Positions 1-7,766 of a stretch of DNA of 64,000 bases are shown here, piece after piece (position 1 is the stretch's first letter; every line of letters starts with the position of its first letter). The DNA is taken from NCBI GenBank assembly GCA_037446555.1, contig JBBIIK010000006.1:1-64000 (forward strand). The letters run 5' to 3'. The DNA is from JANWVO01 sp037446555 (GTDB taxonomy: Bacteria; Acidobacteriota; Terriglobia; Bryobacterales; Bryobacteraceae). The position numbers and the translations under genes are program-made. The notes under the pieces were generated by a model, which was given only the letters and a program-made list of their open reading frames with translations, was not told the origin of the DNA and did not search any database.

Positions 1-497
1 TGATCGGGGAAGACGGGCGGATTCCGAGGGTGAACCGGATTTTGGCGTCGGCGGCGGGGGCGTCGGCGGCGGGAGCGGCGTGCGGGACGTCGACGGTGGT
101 GAGCTACATCGAGAGCGCGGCGGGGGTGGTGGCGGGGGGCAGGAGCGGGGTGACGGCGATCGTGTGCAGGCTGCTGTTTCTGGCGGCGTTGGCGGTGGCG
201 CCGCTGTTCGGGGCGGTGCCGGCGCAGGCGACGGCGCCGGCGCTGATCGTGGTGGGGGCGCTGATGCTGGTGCATACGGAGGCGATCGAATGGCGCCGCC
301 CGGCGAGTTCGATTCCGGCGTTCCTGACGCTGGCGGCAATTCCGCTGACGTTCAGCATCGCCAACGGGCTGGCACTGGGGTTCACGGCGCACACGCTGCT
401 GCGGGTGCTGGCGGGAGAGTGGAGGAAGGTGCACTGGCTGGTGTATGTGATGACGGGGCTGTTCCTGCTGCGGTTCTTCTATCTGGGGCAGGGTTGA
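1..497 (+). CDS. NCS2 (AzgA-type) purine permease, C-terminal part
   Basis: The frame is open to the left edge, so the N-terminal half lies outside the window. The visible part carries the stretch LGTSTV-like 'CGTSTVVSYIESAAGV', typical of AzgA/PbuG guanine-hypoxanthine permeases of the nucleobase:cation symporter-2 family. At least three hydrophobic membrane segments follow (for example LLFLAALAVAPLFGAV and a final VYVMTGLFLLRFF). The family imports purine bases across the inner membrane with protons. The stop lies 9 bases before the next gene, a nucleosidase-fold protein, so the two probably form a purine salvage operon. Exact substrate cannot be told from this fragment. Confidence 0.85.
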   Translation, partial: IGEDGRIPRVNRILASAAGASAAGAACGTSTVVSYIESAAGVVAGGRSGVTAIVCRLLFLAALAVAPLFGAVPAQATAPALIVVGALMLVHTEAIEWRRPASSIPAFLTLAAIPLTFSIANGLALGFTAHTLLRVLAGEWRKVHWLVYVMTGLFLLRFFYLGQG

Positions 498-506
498 GGA
501 GCGAGG

Positions 507-1292
507 ATGGAGCGTAGAACATTTCTGGCAGGATTTGTTTCTTTGGCGGCGGCGGGGCGGAGCCGGGGTCCGCTGGTGGTGCAGGGGGCGGTGGACGGGG
601 AGCTGGGGCCGCTGGTGGAGGCGCTGGGACGGGGAGCGCGGGAGAGGCGGATCGGGGGATGGAGCTTCTGGCCGGGGCGGATCGGGCGGCAGGAGGTGAT
701 CGTGAGCCGGACGGGGGTGGGGCCGGTCAACGCGGCGGCGGCGACGGCGGTGGCGGTGCGGGAGTACCGTCCGTGGGCCGTGATCAATCAAGGAACGGCG
801 GGCGGGCACAACCGGAAGCTGAAGCTGTGGGACATCGTGCTGGGGGAGAAGACGACGGATTATGCGGCGCATGAGGCGCCGCACGGCGACGCAGGGGCGG
901 GCGTGGACACGAAGGCGTGGAAGCCGAAGCCGCACGTGATCCGCGGGACGGATGGCGAGCCGCGCACGTATGCGAGCTTTCCGGGCGATGCGGAGTTGCT
1001 GAAGACAGCGGAGCGGGTGAAGAACCCGCGGGGGAGGGTGCTGCGGGGCAACATCGGATCGGCGTTTCAGTACAACCGGCAGCTCGATCACATCGACTGG
1101 CTGCACCGGACGTACGGGACGGACACGGAGGACATGGAGAGCGCGTACGCGCACGGGGTGTGCGTGGGGATGGGGGTGCGGTTTCTGGCGGTGCGGATGG
1201 TGTCCGACACGGAGTGGGAGCACCCGGTGTTGGAGAGGATCGCGGGGCGGTATTGCGCGGAGTTCGTGGTGGAGCTGATCCGGTTGCTGTAG
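507..1292 (+). CDS. Nucleoside phosphorylase/MTA-SAH nucleosidase superfamily protein
   Basis: The 261-residue protein shows the PNP/UDP phosphorylase fold signatures: TGVGPVNAA (ribose/phosphate loop), INQGTAGG, and late EDMESAYA plus RMVSD, equivalent to the EMEGAA and RxVSD elements of MTA/SAH nucleosidases. The family cleaves the N-glycosidic bond of nucleosides. The N-terminus MERRTFLAGFVSLAAAG resembles a twin-arginine leader, suggesting export, though no clear cleavage site is visible. It follows the purine permease by 9 bases, so it may release purine bases for that permease. Whether it is a hydrolase or a phosphorylase is not decidable from sequence alone. Confidence 0.75.
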   Translation: MERRTFLAGFVSLAAAGRSRGPLVVQGAVDGELGPLVEALGRGARERRIGGWSFWPGRIGRQEVIVSRTGVGPVNAAAATAVAVREYRPWAVINQGTAGGHNRKLKLWDIVLGEKTTDYAAHEAPHGDAGAGVDTKAWKPKPHVIRGTDGEPRTYASFPGDAELLKTAERVKNPRGRVLRGNIGSAFQYNRQLDHIDWLHRTYGTDTEDMESAYAHGVCVGMGVRFLAVRMVSDTEWEHPVLERIAGRYCAEFVVELIRLL

Positions 1293-3404
1293 CTATTCGA
1301 GGGCGACGACTTCGTAGTCGGCGACGCCGGGGACGGTGCATTCGACGAGACGCCCGTTCTGCTGGAAGGGCAGCGGGCGTTCGGCCCTCAGGGCGGTGAC
1401 GCGGCGGATGCGGGCATCGCGGGGAAGTTCGAAGCGGATGCGCTGGGCGCCGATGGGGGAGTGGCGGAGATAGACGCCGCGGTGGGCGTTGGGGTTGTTG
1501 TAGTTGAGGATGTGGAGGGCGAAGCCGGCCTCGGTTTCCCAGGCGAAGAGTTCGACGAGGCCCTCGCCTTCGACGCGCACGGGGCGGCGCCCGCGGAGGG
1601 CCCATTCGATGGTGTTGAGCATGAGGCGGAGGGCATCGGGATGGAAGCAGCGCCAGAAGGTGCGGCCGACGTCGCCGGCGAACCAGGCGCAGCGGGAGTT
1701 TCCGGTCTCGCGGAGGGCGAGGGCGGCGTCTTCGGTGCGGGGCGCTTCCGTGAAGACGGCTTCGGTGGGGTAGGCGGGATAGGAGGGGACGACGGAGAGG
1801 ACGGGCGGGGAGGCGGCGCGGGCGGGGACGCGCCATTCGGCGCCGGCGAGCCAGCGGGTGTTTTCGAAGCCGCGGAGGATTTCGTGGCGGGGGTCTTCGA
1901 TGCGGGCGTAGAAGGAGTTGTAGAAGCCGCGGACGCCGGCGGGGGCGCCGGTCTTGCGGATGCCGAAGAGGGAGGCGAGGGCGAAGTCCGGGCGCGGGGC
2001 GCCGCGCTCGTCGTAAAGGCCGGTTTCGAAGTCGGCAATGACGGCGCCGCCGCGGGCGGCGAAGTCCTGGATGCGGCGGCACTGATCGCCGGAGAGGAGG
2101 GCGGCGTTGGGGAGGACCAGGAGGGTGAACGGGGCGAGAGTTTCGGGCGTGAGGTCGTCCTCATGGACGAAGGCGAAAGCGTGGCGGCCTTCGAGGAGGG
2201 CAGCGTACCAGCCCTGGAGGTGATCGCCGGCATCGTCTCCGGCGGCGTGGCGGTAGAAGGTCTGCGTGCGCTGGGGCAGGAGGAGGGCGATGCTGGCGAT
2301 GGGGCGGCGGTTGAGGAAGTGGGCGTTGTGGCGGGCGTGCCATGTGAGGAAGCGGCGGCCGGGCTCCTGCCAGCGGCGGTCTTCGCCGAGCCCGGTTTGT
2401 GCGCCGAGCCAGTGATACCAGATGGCCATGCCGCTGGCGGCGGACTGCGCCATCCAGATTTCGGCTTCGGCGGGGCTTTTGGCGGCATTGCGCCAGAGGG
2501 GGGAGCCTGTGGACCAGGCACCGGTGACGTTGGTGATTGTGCGGCCCTTCATGACGGACCAAGCGACGCGGCCCTGCTGGGCGGCCCCCCAGACGGGGGC
2601 GGGGCTTGTGCGGCCCTGATTGTCGGCGTTGAACCAGAAGCAGTGCGAGGCGAGGCGGTGGAGGTCGACGCCGGCGCGGAAGCCGCCGCCGAGGTTGCCG
2701 AAGAAGAGGTTTTCCGGGCTTTCTTCTTTGGCGATGTTGTCGTAGAGGGTCCAGAGTTCGATGACGCGGTCCATGAAGCGCTGGCGGAACTCGGGTGTGC
2801 CGCGCGGGGGGAGGCGGCGGCAGGCGTCGCACCAGCATGCGGGGAGGTTCCAGTTGGGCCAGCCGTTGGCGTAGAAGGCGTCGATGTCGTAGCGGGCGTT
2901 GAGTTCGCGGAGGATGGCGGGCGTCTGCTGATCGAAGTAGGAGGAGAACATGCAGGTCTGGTAGAGGCCGGGGGTGCCGCTGAAGGGGGGCACGGGGCGT
3001 CCCTGTTGGTCGCAGACGAACCATTCGGGATGGGCGGCGAGGGCGTCCTCCCATTGGAGGTCCGGGCTGAGGCGGCCGATGACACGAATGCCGCGTTGTT
3101 TTGCGGCGCGGACGCATTCGCCGAAGAGGTCGCGGTCGCCGAGCCAGCGGCTGCGCTTGTGGAAGGGGATTTCGGTGGGGTAGAACGCGATCATGCCGGT
3201 GACGTTGATCTGGACGGCGTCGACGCGGCACGATGCCCAGTAATCGGCCCAGGCTTCGACGTCAGCCTCGGCGACGTCCTTTTCGCTGAAGTTGACCTGG
3301 CCGACGCGGCGGACGCGCTGGTGCCATGGGGCGCCGGGTTGGGAGGAGGTGAGGGAAGCCGCAGGGGCGCAGACGAGGAAGGTTCGGCGGGAGAGGGTGG
3401 GCAT
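1293..3404 (-). CDS. Secreted hydrolase-like protein with TIM-barrel and Rossmann-like (GATase) regions, paralogue 1
   Basis: The 703-residue protein begins with a twin-arginine-like leader (LSRRTFLVCAPAAS). The first half has features of a TIM-barrel glycoside hydrolase: VDAVQINVTGMIAFYPTEIP, ARYDIDAFYANGWPNW and a cysteine pair in the CWCDACRR element. The second half has LLVLPNAALLSGDQC and GGAVIADFETGLYDERG, resembling the trimerisation/GATase-like domain of GH42 beta-galactosidases. A clear paralogue of almost equal length lies at 43136-45244 and shares FYPT.IP, the CWCD cysteine motif and the late 'LYDE.G..R.DF.LA.LFG' block. Substrate unknown; a role in extracellular glycan degradation is inferred. 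It stands alone, stop to stop with the nucleosidase. Confidence 0.65.
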   Translation of the reverse strand: MPTLSRRTFLVCAPAASLTSSQPGAPWHQRVRRVGQVNFSEKDVAEADVEAWADYWASCRVDAVQINVTGMIAFYPTEIPFHKRSRWLGDRDLFGECVRAAKQRGIRVIGRLSPDLQWEDALAAHPEWFVCDQQGRPVPPFSGTPGLYQTCMFSSYFDQQTPAILRELNARYDIDAFYANGWPNWNLPACWCDACRRLPPRGTPEFRQRFMDRVIELWTLYDNIAKEESPENLFFGNLGGGFRAGVDLHRLASHCFWFNADNQGRTSPAPVWGAAQQGRVAWSVMKGRTITNVTGAWSTGSPLWRNAAKSPAEAEIWMAQSAASGMAIWYHWLGAQTGLGEDRRWQEPGRRFLTWHARHNAHFLNRRPIASIALLLPQRTQTFYRHAAGDDAGDHLQGWYAALLEGRHAFAFVHEDDLTPETLAPFTLLVLPNAALLSGDQCRRIQDFAARGGAVIADFETGLYDERGAPRPDFALASLFGIRKTGAPAGVRGFYNSFYARIEDPRHEILRGFENTRWLAGAEWRVPARAASPPVLSVVPSYPAYPTEAVFTEAPRTEDAALALRETGNSRCAWFAGDVGRTFWRCFHPDALRLMLNTIEWALRGRRPVRVEGEGLVELFAWETEAGFALHILNYNNPNAHRGVYLRHSPIGAQRIRFELPRDARIRRVTALRAERPLPFQQNGRLVECTVPGVADYEVVALE

Positions 3405-3491
3405 GGGCGCTCCGGTAGCCGCCCCTATTCTGATCCGCGGGCGCTACGGTTGTCCAGAGACGGGCGGCGGGAGGGGAGAAAAGAGTGAAGA

Positions 3492-3523
3492 CGCCTTCTT
3501 CGCCGTGGGGCGAAGAGAAGGCG
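3492..3523 (-). terminator. Hairpin downstream of the PEP-CTERM gene
   Basis: The arms at 3492-3504 and 3509-3523 pair over about 13 bases with a two-base bulge. On the minus strand the hairpin lies after the stop of the PEP-CTERM gene (3570) and is followed by a short T-containing stretch (TCTTTTCT). It is a plausible but imperfect Rho-independent terminator, because the T run is short and displaced. Confidence 0.45.
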
Positions 3524-3569
3524 GCTTCGGAACGCGTCCGGGGAGTCCGTGAGACGGGAGGCGCCGGAG

Positions 3570-4223
3570 CTAGGTCTGCTTGCGGAAGCGGCGCGAGAGA
3601 AGGCCGAGGCCGATGAGGCCGCCGCCGATAAGGGCGGAGGTGGTGGGCTCAGGGATCTGCGGCGGGGGCTCTTCGCTTTCCTGGGAGATCAGGAAGAACT
3701 GCTCGCGGCCGTCGTTCACCAGAGGCATGGTGACTTTGAAGTAAACCTCGTCAGTGGACTGATATCCCGACAGATCGAAGCCCTGGAGCAGGTAGTCTGC
3801 CCAGCCGTTGCCGTTGCCGCCGCCCGAGGTCGGGGGGACGGGAGTCGGCGAGGACGGGGAGTAATCGGCGACAAGGTTGCCGTTGACGTACATGCCGAAG
3901 AAGCTTAGCGTCTGAGTGACGTTGGTCTGGTTGACGTCGACGCCGATCATGAACGAGGTGGAGCCGACGATGGCGAGGATCTGGCTCACCGTGTAAGGGG
4001 GAGACGTGATGTCTGTGTAGCTGGATGGATTCCCCTGCGTGGGAAGTACAGTGAACGTCCAGTCGGCGGGGCTGTTGCACGACGGCTCGCCGATGACGCA
4101 AGGGTTGTTGGTGGTCTGCTGGTAGTAGGGGCCAGGGGCCACTACGGGCACCAGCGTGAGCGGGGTGGCGGAGGCCAAGGCGGCCAGTGCCAGCAGAAGG
4201 ACGAAAAGAGTGACGGTTCTCAC
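3570..4223 (-). CDS. PEP-CTERM sorting domain protein
   Basis: The 217-residue exported protein has a signal peptide (TLFVLLLALAALASA) and a C-terminal PEP-CTERM anchor: the PEP motif in IPEPTTSALIGGGLIGLG, a hydrophobic span, then the basic tail SRRFRKQT. Such tails are recognised by exosortase (EpsH/XrtA-type), and the proteins are usually tied to exopolysaccharide production. No exosortase is in this window, but a polysaccharide deacetylase of the PEP-CTERM locus type is at 32964. The start is GTG with a strong AGGAGGA ribosome site 5 bases upstream. The central part is Thr/Ser/Pro rich and has no recognised catalytic domain. It is divergent from a second PEP-CTERM gene at 4621. Confidence 0.85.
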   Translation of the reverse strand: MRTVTLFVLLLALAALASATPLTLVPVVAPGPYYQQTTNNPCVIGEPSCNSPADWTFTVLPTQGNPSSYTDITSPPYTVSQILAIVGSTSFMIGVDVNQTNVTQTLSFFGMYVNGNLVADYSPSSPTPVPPTSGGGNGNGWADYLLQGFDLSGYQSTDEVYFKVTMPLVNDGREQFFLISQESEEPPPQIPEPTTSALIGGGLIGLGLLSRRFRKQT

Positions 4224-4620
4224 ACGCTCCTCCTAAAAAATCGTTTGTCGACTCGAGAAGCTTCCTCCGAAGAGATCCCTTCAAGACCTTCTTCAGAGTA
4301 GCCGGAATGCATGACAAAGTCGATGCATTTTCTGGCGGTAATGAGGGCAAATTGTACCAGACATTGCTGGATACGAAGCGGCTTCCGGTTTTAGTACCCA
4401 GGCGAACAATCGAGAGGGCGAGCCGGGCGGGCCGGTTGCCATGTGTTGATAGCAAGACATTGCATATGAATGGCTTATCAGGAAGACACAGAGGGCTGAC
4501 GATGCTGGAGGAGTACCAGTACCGGAGCTGTATTTCTGGAGAAATTTGCGTGAAGAAAGTTTTCCGATTCTAGGACAAAGTGCCATTGAGAGCCCAGGCT
4601 GAAGCATTGAATATAAGGGC
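4224..4620. other. Divergent intergenic region between two PEP-CTERM genes
   Basis: This 397-base gap is noticeably poorer in GC than its neighbours and contains no convincing gene; short ORFs on both strands lack family features and ribosome sites. It must hold the promoters of both flanking PEP-CTERM genes. The only structure seen is an inverted repeat, AATGCAT at 4306-4312 and ATGCATT at 4323-4329, separated by 10 bases, which could be an operator. Confidence 0.5.
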
Positions 4621-5361
4621 ATGCGTGGAAAAGCGAGTGCCGGATTTCTGTTGCAGGCAGTGCGCAGTTTGTGCTGGCTCGCCGTGGTTGGCGCGATTTC
4701 ATCGACCGGCGCCCTGGCGACGCCGGTTTACAACACGCCGGTGGCTCCTGGTGATTGGAGCGGGACAAGGAGCATTGGCAGCGGGCTGGCGGGAACGGGA
4801 GTGTGGGGGCAATCTTCGGGCGGCTTCAGCATCTCCTGGCTGATTACGGAGCCGACCCCGGGGACGCTGCATTACGAGTACACGTTCTCGTGGCCTCAGG
4901 GGGCGCCCTCCCACGTCATCCTGGAGCTCAGCGAGGGTTGTGCGAGTTCGACGGCGGGGTGTGTGTGGGGGTTCCTGTTTGATGGGCAGGAGCCGGCGAA
5001 GATCGCTTGGGGGACTTTCTCACCCTCAGACCCAGGCAATGCGAACCCGAACTTGCCGAATCCGATCTATGGAGTGAAGGTGGACCGGCCGGACAGCGAT
5101 GGCTTGGTCGTGGAGTTCTACTCCAACCGGGTGCCCGTGTGGGGGAACTTCTACTCCAAGAATGGCAATGCGGGCGGGCTTGGAACCAACAGCGTTTGGA
5201 ACCTTGGGCTGGAATCAGCCAACGCAGACTCCGGCAACGTTTCTTACTTCATCGCACGGCCGAATTCGGTTCAGGAACCACCGGAAATTCCCGAGCCGGG
5301 GACGATGGCCCTTCTCGGAGCTGGTTTGGTGGCGCTCGGGTTGATCCGGCGGAGAGGCTGA
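4621..5361 (+). CDS. PEP-CTERM sorting domain protein
   Basis: The 246-residue protein has a hydrophobic leader (CWLAVVGAISSTGALA) and ends in a PEP-CTERM anchor: IPEPGTMALLGAGLVALGLI followed by RRRG. The middle is rich in Gly, Ser, Trp and aromatic residues and contains a cysteine pair (EGCASSTAGCVWG); no enzyme domain was recognised. By family it should be exported, processed by an exosortase and held in the envelope or released into exopolymer. The ribosome site before the ATG is weak (AAGGG, very close), so the start could be slightly different. A strong terminator follows at 5392. Confidence 0.85.
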   Translation: MRGKASAGFLLQAVRSLCWLAVVGAISSTGALATPVYNTPVAPGDWSGTRSIGSGLAGTGVWGQSSGGFSISWLITEPTPGTLHYEYTFSWPQGAPSHVILELSEGCASSTAGCVWGFLFDGQEPAKIAWGTFSPSDPGNANPNLPNPIYGVKVDRPDSDGLVVEFYSNRVPVWGNFYSKNGNAGGLGTNSVWNLGLESANADSGNVSYFIARPNSVQEPPEIPEPGTMALLGAGLVALGLIRRRG

Positions 5362-5391
5362 AGCGGCATTCTGAATCGCTTTCGACAGCTA

Positions 5392-5425
5392 CGCGGGCCG
5401 GAGCGATCCGGCCCGCGGTTTTTTT
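5392..5425 (+). terminator. Rho-independent terminator after PEP-CTERM gene
   Basis: A perfect 11-base stem (5392-5402 pairing with 5407-5417) closes a GCGA loop of the GNRA type. Two bases later a run of seven T residues follows (5419-5425). It lies 30 bases after the stop codon of the PEP-CTERM gene at 5361 and is the clearest terminator in the window. Confidence 0.92.
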
Positions 5426-5504
5426 GTGGTGGGGGTGCGGAGCAGGTGTGCCGCCGTGGCTGTGTCAGGCCGTGCGCTTGCGCGCTGGGGAATCTGTTGG
5501 GCGA

Positions 5505-5543
5505 GGTTGGGGAGATACCCCCGGGCTGAAGCCCGGGGGAATG
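5505..5543 (+). repeat. REP-like palindromic repeat, copy 1
   Basis: A 39-base unit starting GGTTGGGGAGATA contains a perfect palindrome, CCCCCGGGCT next to its complement with GA between. It matches the second copy at 5583-5621 in 38 of 39 positions. It lies in the intergenic region, downstream of a terminator. The size, palindrome and non-coding position suggest a REP-type element. Confidence 0.75.
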
Positions 5544-5582
5544 GGAGTGGGGAGTTTGTGAAGTGCGGGGGGAGTGGAAGGG

Positions 5583-5621
5583 GGTTGGGGAGATACCCCC
5601 GGGCTGAAGCCCGGGAGAATG
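5583..5621 (+). repeat. REP-like palindromic repeat, copy 2
   Basis: This unit is in the same orientation as copy 1, 78 bases further on, and differs from it by a single G-to-A change at the 3' side of the palindrome. The pair together with flanking sequence could be read as the start of the next gene, but a better start with a ribosome site exists at 5829. Confidence 0.75.
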
Positions 5622-5828
5622 GAGATTTGGATGCGAGGGGTGAGTGGATCGCGGTTTTTTGCAGAGGGTGTCAACCCGGAAAGGCGGATTGCCGTTCTTG
5701 GGGATTGTATGAGAAGGGACGGGGATGCGGGGCGGGCTGGTACGAAAACGGGGGCGGTTGAGGCGAAATCCCCGATTGCCGGCACGGGGACCCATTGTAA
5801 AGTAAGGGAAAACGGGGAGGGGCTGAAG

Positions 5829-7751
5829 ATGAAGCCGCTCGATTGGGTTCGCGTTTGCGCCATGGTCATGATGCTCGCTTCCGGTGCGATGCCGGCGGCA
5901 GCGCAGGAGCCGGAGGAGCAGCCCGGGGCCTCCGGGCAAAACTGCACCTGGATTGCGGCGCCGGAGGAAGTGCAGGCGCGCGGAATGCGGGCGCGGCGGG
6001 AGGCGTACGAGAGGACGCTGGAGTTCGTCCGCCGGGGTTCGAAGGCACGGGCGGCGCGAACCGTGGACGCATCGCAGCTGCCGGCGAAGAATTTCATCGA
6101 CGAGGAGATCTTCGGGCGGCTTCAGGCGGAGGGGGTGCCGGCGGCGGCGGTGTCGAGCGACGAGGAGTTCCTGCGGCGGGTGTCGCTGGATCTGACAGGG
6201 CGGATCCCATCGGCGGACGAGGTCCGGGCGTTCGTGGCGGACGCTGATCCGGAGAAGCGGGACAAGGTGATCGACCGGCTGCTGGGGAGCGACGCGTGGC
6301 TGGGCAAATGGTCGCTGTGGCTGGGGGACGTGCTGCAGAACGCGGCTTTCGCGCAGAACCGGAGCCAGCAGATCAACGGGCGGAACGCGTTTTATCTCTG
6401 GATCCGAAATGCGCTGGAGGAGGACAAGAGCTGGAGGGACATCGCGACGGAAATGCTGACGGTGAACGGGAACAACTATGACGCGGGTACGGCGGGCACG
6501 AACTTCATTCTGCGGGGATTCGCTCCGATGGGGCCGGCGCAGGACACCTACGACCTGCTGCTGGTGAAGACGGCGGCGACGTTCCTGGGGCTTGGGCATT
6601 ACGATTGCCTGCTGTGCCACAACGGCAAGTACCACCTGGACAGCGTGTCGGCGTGGGGCGTGAAGGTGACGCGGCTGGAGGCGCAGCAGATGGCGGCGCA
6701 CTTTGCGCGGGTGACAATGGCGGCGAGGCGGGTGGAGCAGACGGATTATTACTATCAGTCGACTGACATCGGCGAGCGGACGAACGGGTTCTATGTGCTG
6801 AACACGAACTCGGGGAACCGCCCGAACCGGGCGCCGGCGATGATCGACGGGCGTGTGGTGACAGCGCTGGGGCCGGTGTACCGGGACGGGAAGCCGGCGG
6901 AGGGCAACTGGCGGGAGTCGCTGGTGTGGTCGATGGTGGCGGATCCGATGTTTGCGAGGAACTTCGCGAACCGGGTGTGGAAGACGATGTTCGGGCTGGC
7001 GCTGGCGGAGCCGGTGGACGGGCTGGACCCGGCGCGGCTGGATCCGCGGGAGGCGCCGCCGGAGGGGTGGACGTATCAGGCGTCGCACCCGTGGCTGCTG
7101 GAAAAGCTGGCGGAGTATGCGCGAGCGACGGATTTCCACCTGAAGCCGTTGCTGCGGCTGATGGCGCAGAGCACGGCGTACCAGTTGAGCTCGAGATACG
7201 ACGGCGAGTGGGACATGACGAAGGCGGAGCTGTTTGCGCGGCGGCTGCCGCGGCGGCTGGACGCCGAGGAAGTGCACGACGCGATCGTGAAGGCGACGCG
7301 GATGCCGCAGCCGTACATGGTGCAGGGATTCGCGGAGCCGTTCGTGTGGGCGGCGCAGCTGCCGGACACGAGCGAGCCGCGTTCGAACGGGACGGCACGG
7401 GCGTTTCTGGACGCGTTCAGCCGGGGCAACCGGGACACGCTGGCGCGGCGGCAGGACGGATCGATCCTGATGTGGCTGAACCTGATGAACTCGACGTTCG
7501 TGACCAACCGGGCGAGGGCCAGCGGGACGACGGTTTCCCCGTATCTGGCAGGGCTCGCGAGGAACGGATCGAACGAACAAATCGTGGAGGACATGTTTTT
7601 GACGTTCCTGTCGCGGGAGCCCACCGAGTATGAGCGCGGGGTGGCGATGAAGGCTCTGGAGAGGGCGGCGACGCCGGTGGCGCGGACGGCGGCGATCGAG
7701 GACCTGGCGTGGGCGCTGATGAACAAGACGGATTTCCTGTTCAGCTATTGA
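5829..7751 (+). CDS. Exported DUF1549/DUF1553 protein with a CXXCH motif
   Basis: The start at ATG 5829 is chosen because it has GGAGG about 9 bases upstream and begins a good signal peptide (MKPLDWVRVCAMVMM... ending AMPAAAQ); an in-frame start further upstream at 5574 would begin inside the REP-like repeat. The 640-residue protein has the DUF1549 region (EEFLRRVSLDLTGRIPSADE, then DRLLGSDAWLGKW) and DUF1553 region (FARNFANRVWKTMFGLALAEP, HPWLLEKLAEY, LMAQSTAYQLSSRY). A CLLCH sequence near residue 260 fits a heme c-type CXXCH site, usual in this planctomycete/acidobacterial family. It is paired with the DUF1501 gene that follows by 15 bases. Its biochemical role is not known. Confidence 0.85.
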   Translation: MKPLDWVRVCAMVMMLASGAMPAAAQEPEEQPGASGQNCTWIAAPEEVQARGMRARREAYERTLEFVRRGSKARAARTVDASQLPAKNFIDEEIFGRLQAEGVPAAAVSSDEEFLRRVSLDLTGRIPSADEVRAFVADADPEKRDKVIDRLLGSDAWLGKWSLWLGDVLQNAAFAQNRSQQINGRNAFYLWIRNALEEDKSWRDIATEMLTVNGNNYDAGTAGTNFILRGFAPMGPAQDTYDLLLVKTAATFLGLGHYDCLLCHNGKYHLDSVSAWGVKVTRLEAQQMAAHFARVTMAARRVEQTDYYYQSTDIGERTNGFYVLNTNSGNRPNRAPAMIDGRVVTALGPVYRDGKPAEGNWRESLVWSMVADPMFARNFANRVWKTMFGLALAEPVDGLDPARLDPREAPPEGWTYQASHPWLLEKLAEYARATDFHLKPLLRLMAQSTAYQLSSRYDGEWDMTKAELFARRLPRRLDAEEVHDAIVKATRMPQPYMVQGFAEPFVWAAQLPDTSEPRSNGTARAFLDAFSRGNRDTLARRQDGSILMWLNLMNSTFVTNRARASGTTVSPYLAGLARNGSNEQIVEDMFLTFLSREPTEYERGVAMKALERAATPVARTAAIEDLAWALMNKTDFLFSY

Positions 7752-7766
7752 GGGGAGGCGAGAGCG

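Larger units (their letters stand above)
5362..5828. other. 467-base intergenic region
   Basis: It contains the terminator at 5392-5425 and the two 39-base repeats at 5505 and 5583. After the second repeat there is about 200 bases of unremarkable sequence ending in the ribosome site GGGGAGGGG before the gene at 5829. No small gene with a ribosome site or family feature was found. Confidence 0.6.

Noticed and set aside
1461..3488. Plus-strand ORF of 675 codons opposite the first hydrolase-like gene
   Set aside because: Gly/Ala/Glu/Val-rich shadow; the minus strand has a leader and motifs and is the real gene.
4293..4622. Short ORFs between the PEP-CTERM genes
   Set aside because: They have no ribosome sites and no motifs, and several overlap each other on both strands.
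5574..5828. Upstream start for the DUF1549 protein
   Set aside because: The extra 85 residues start inside a REP-like repeat; the ATG at 5829 has a ribosome site and a signal peptide.
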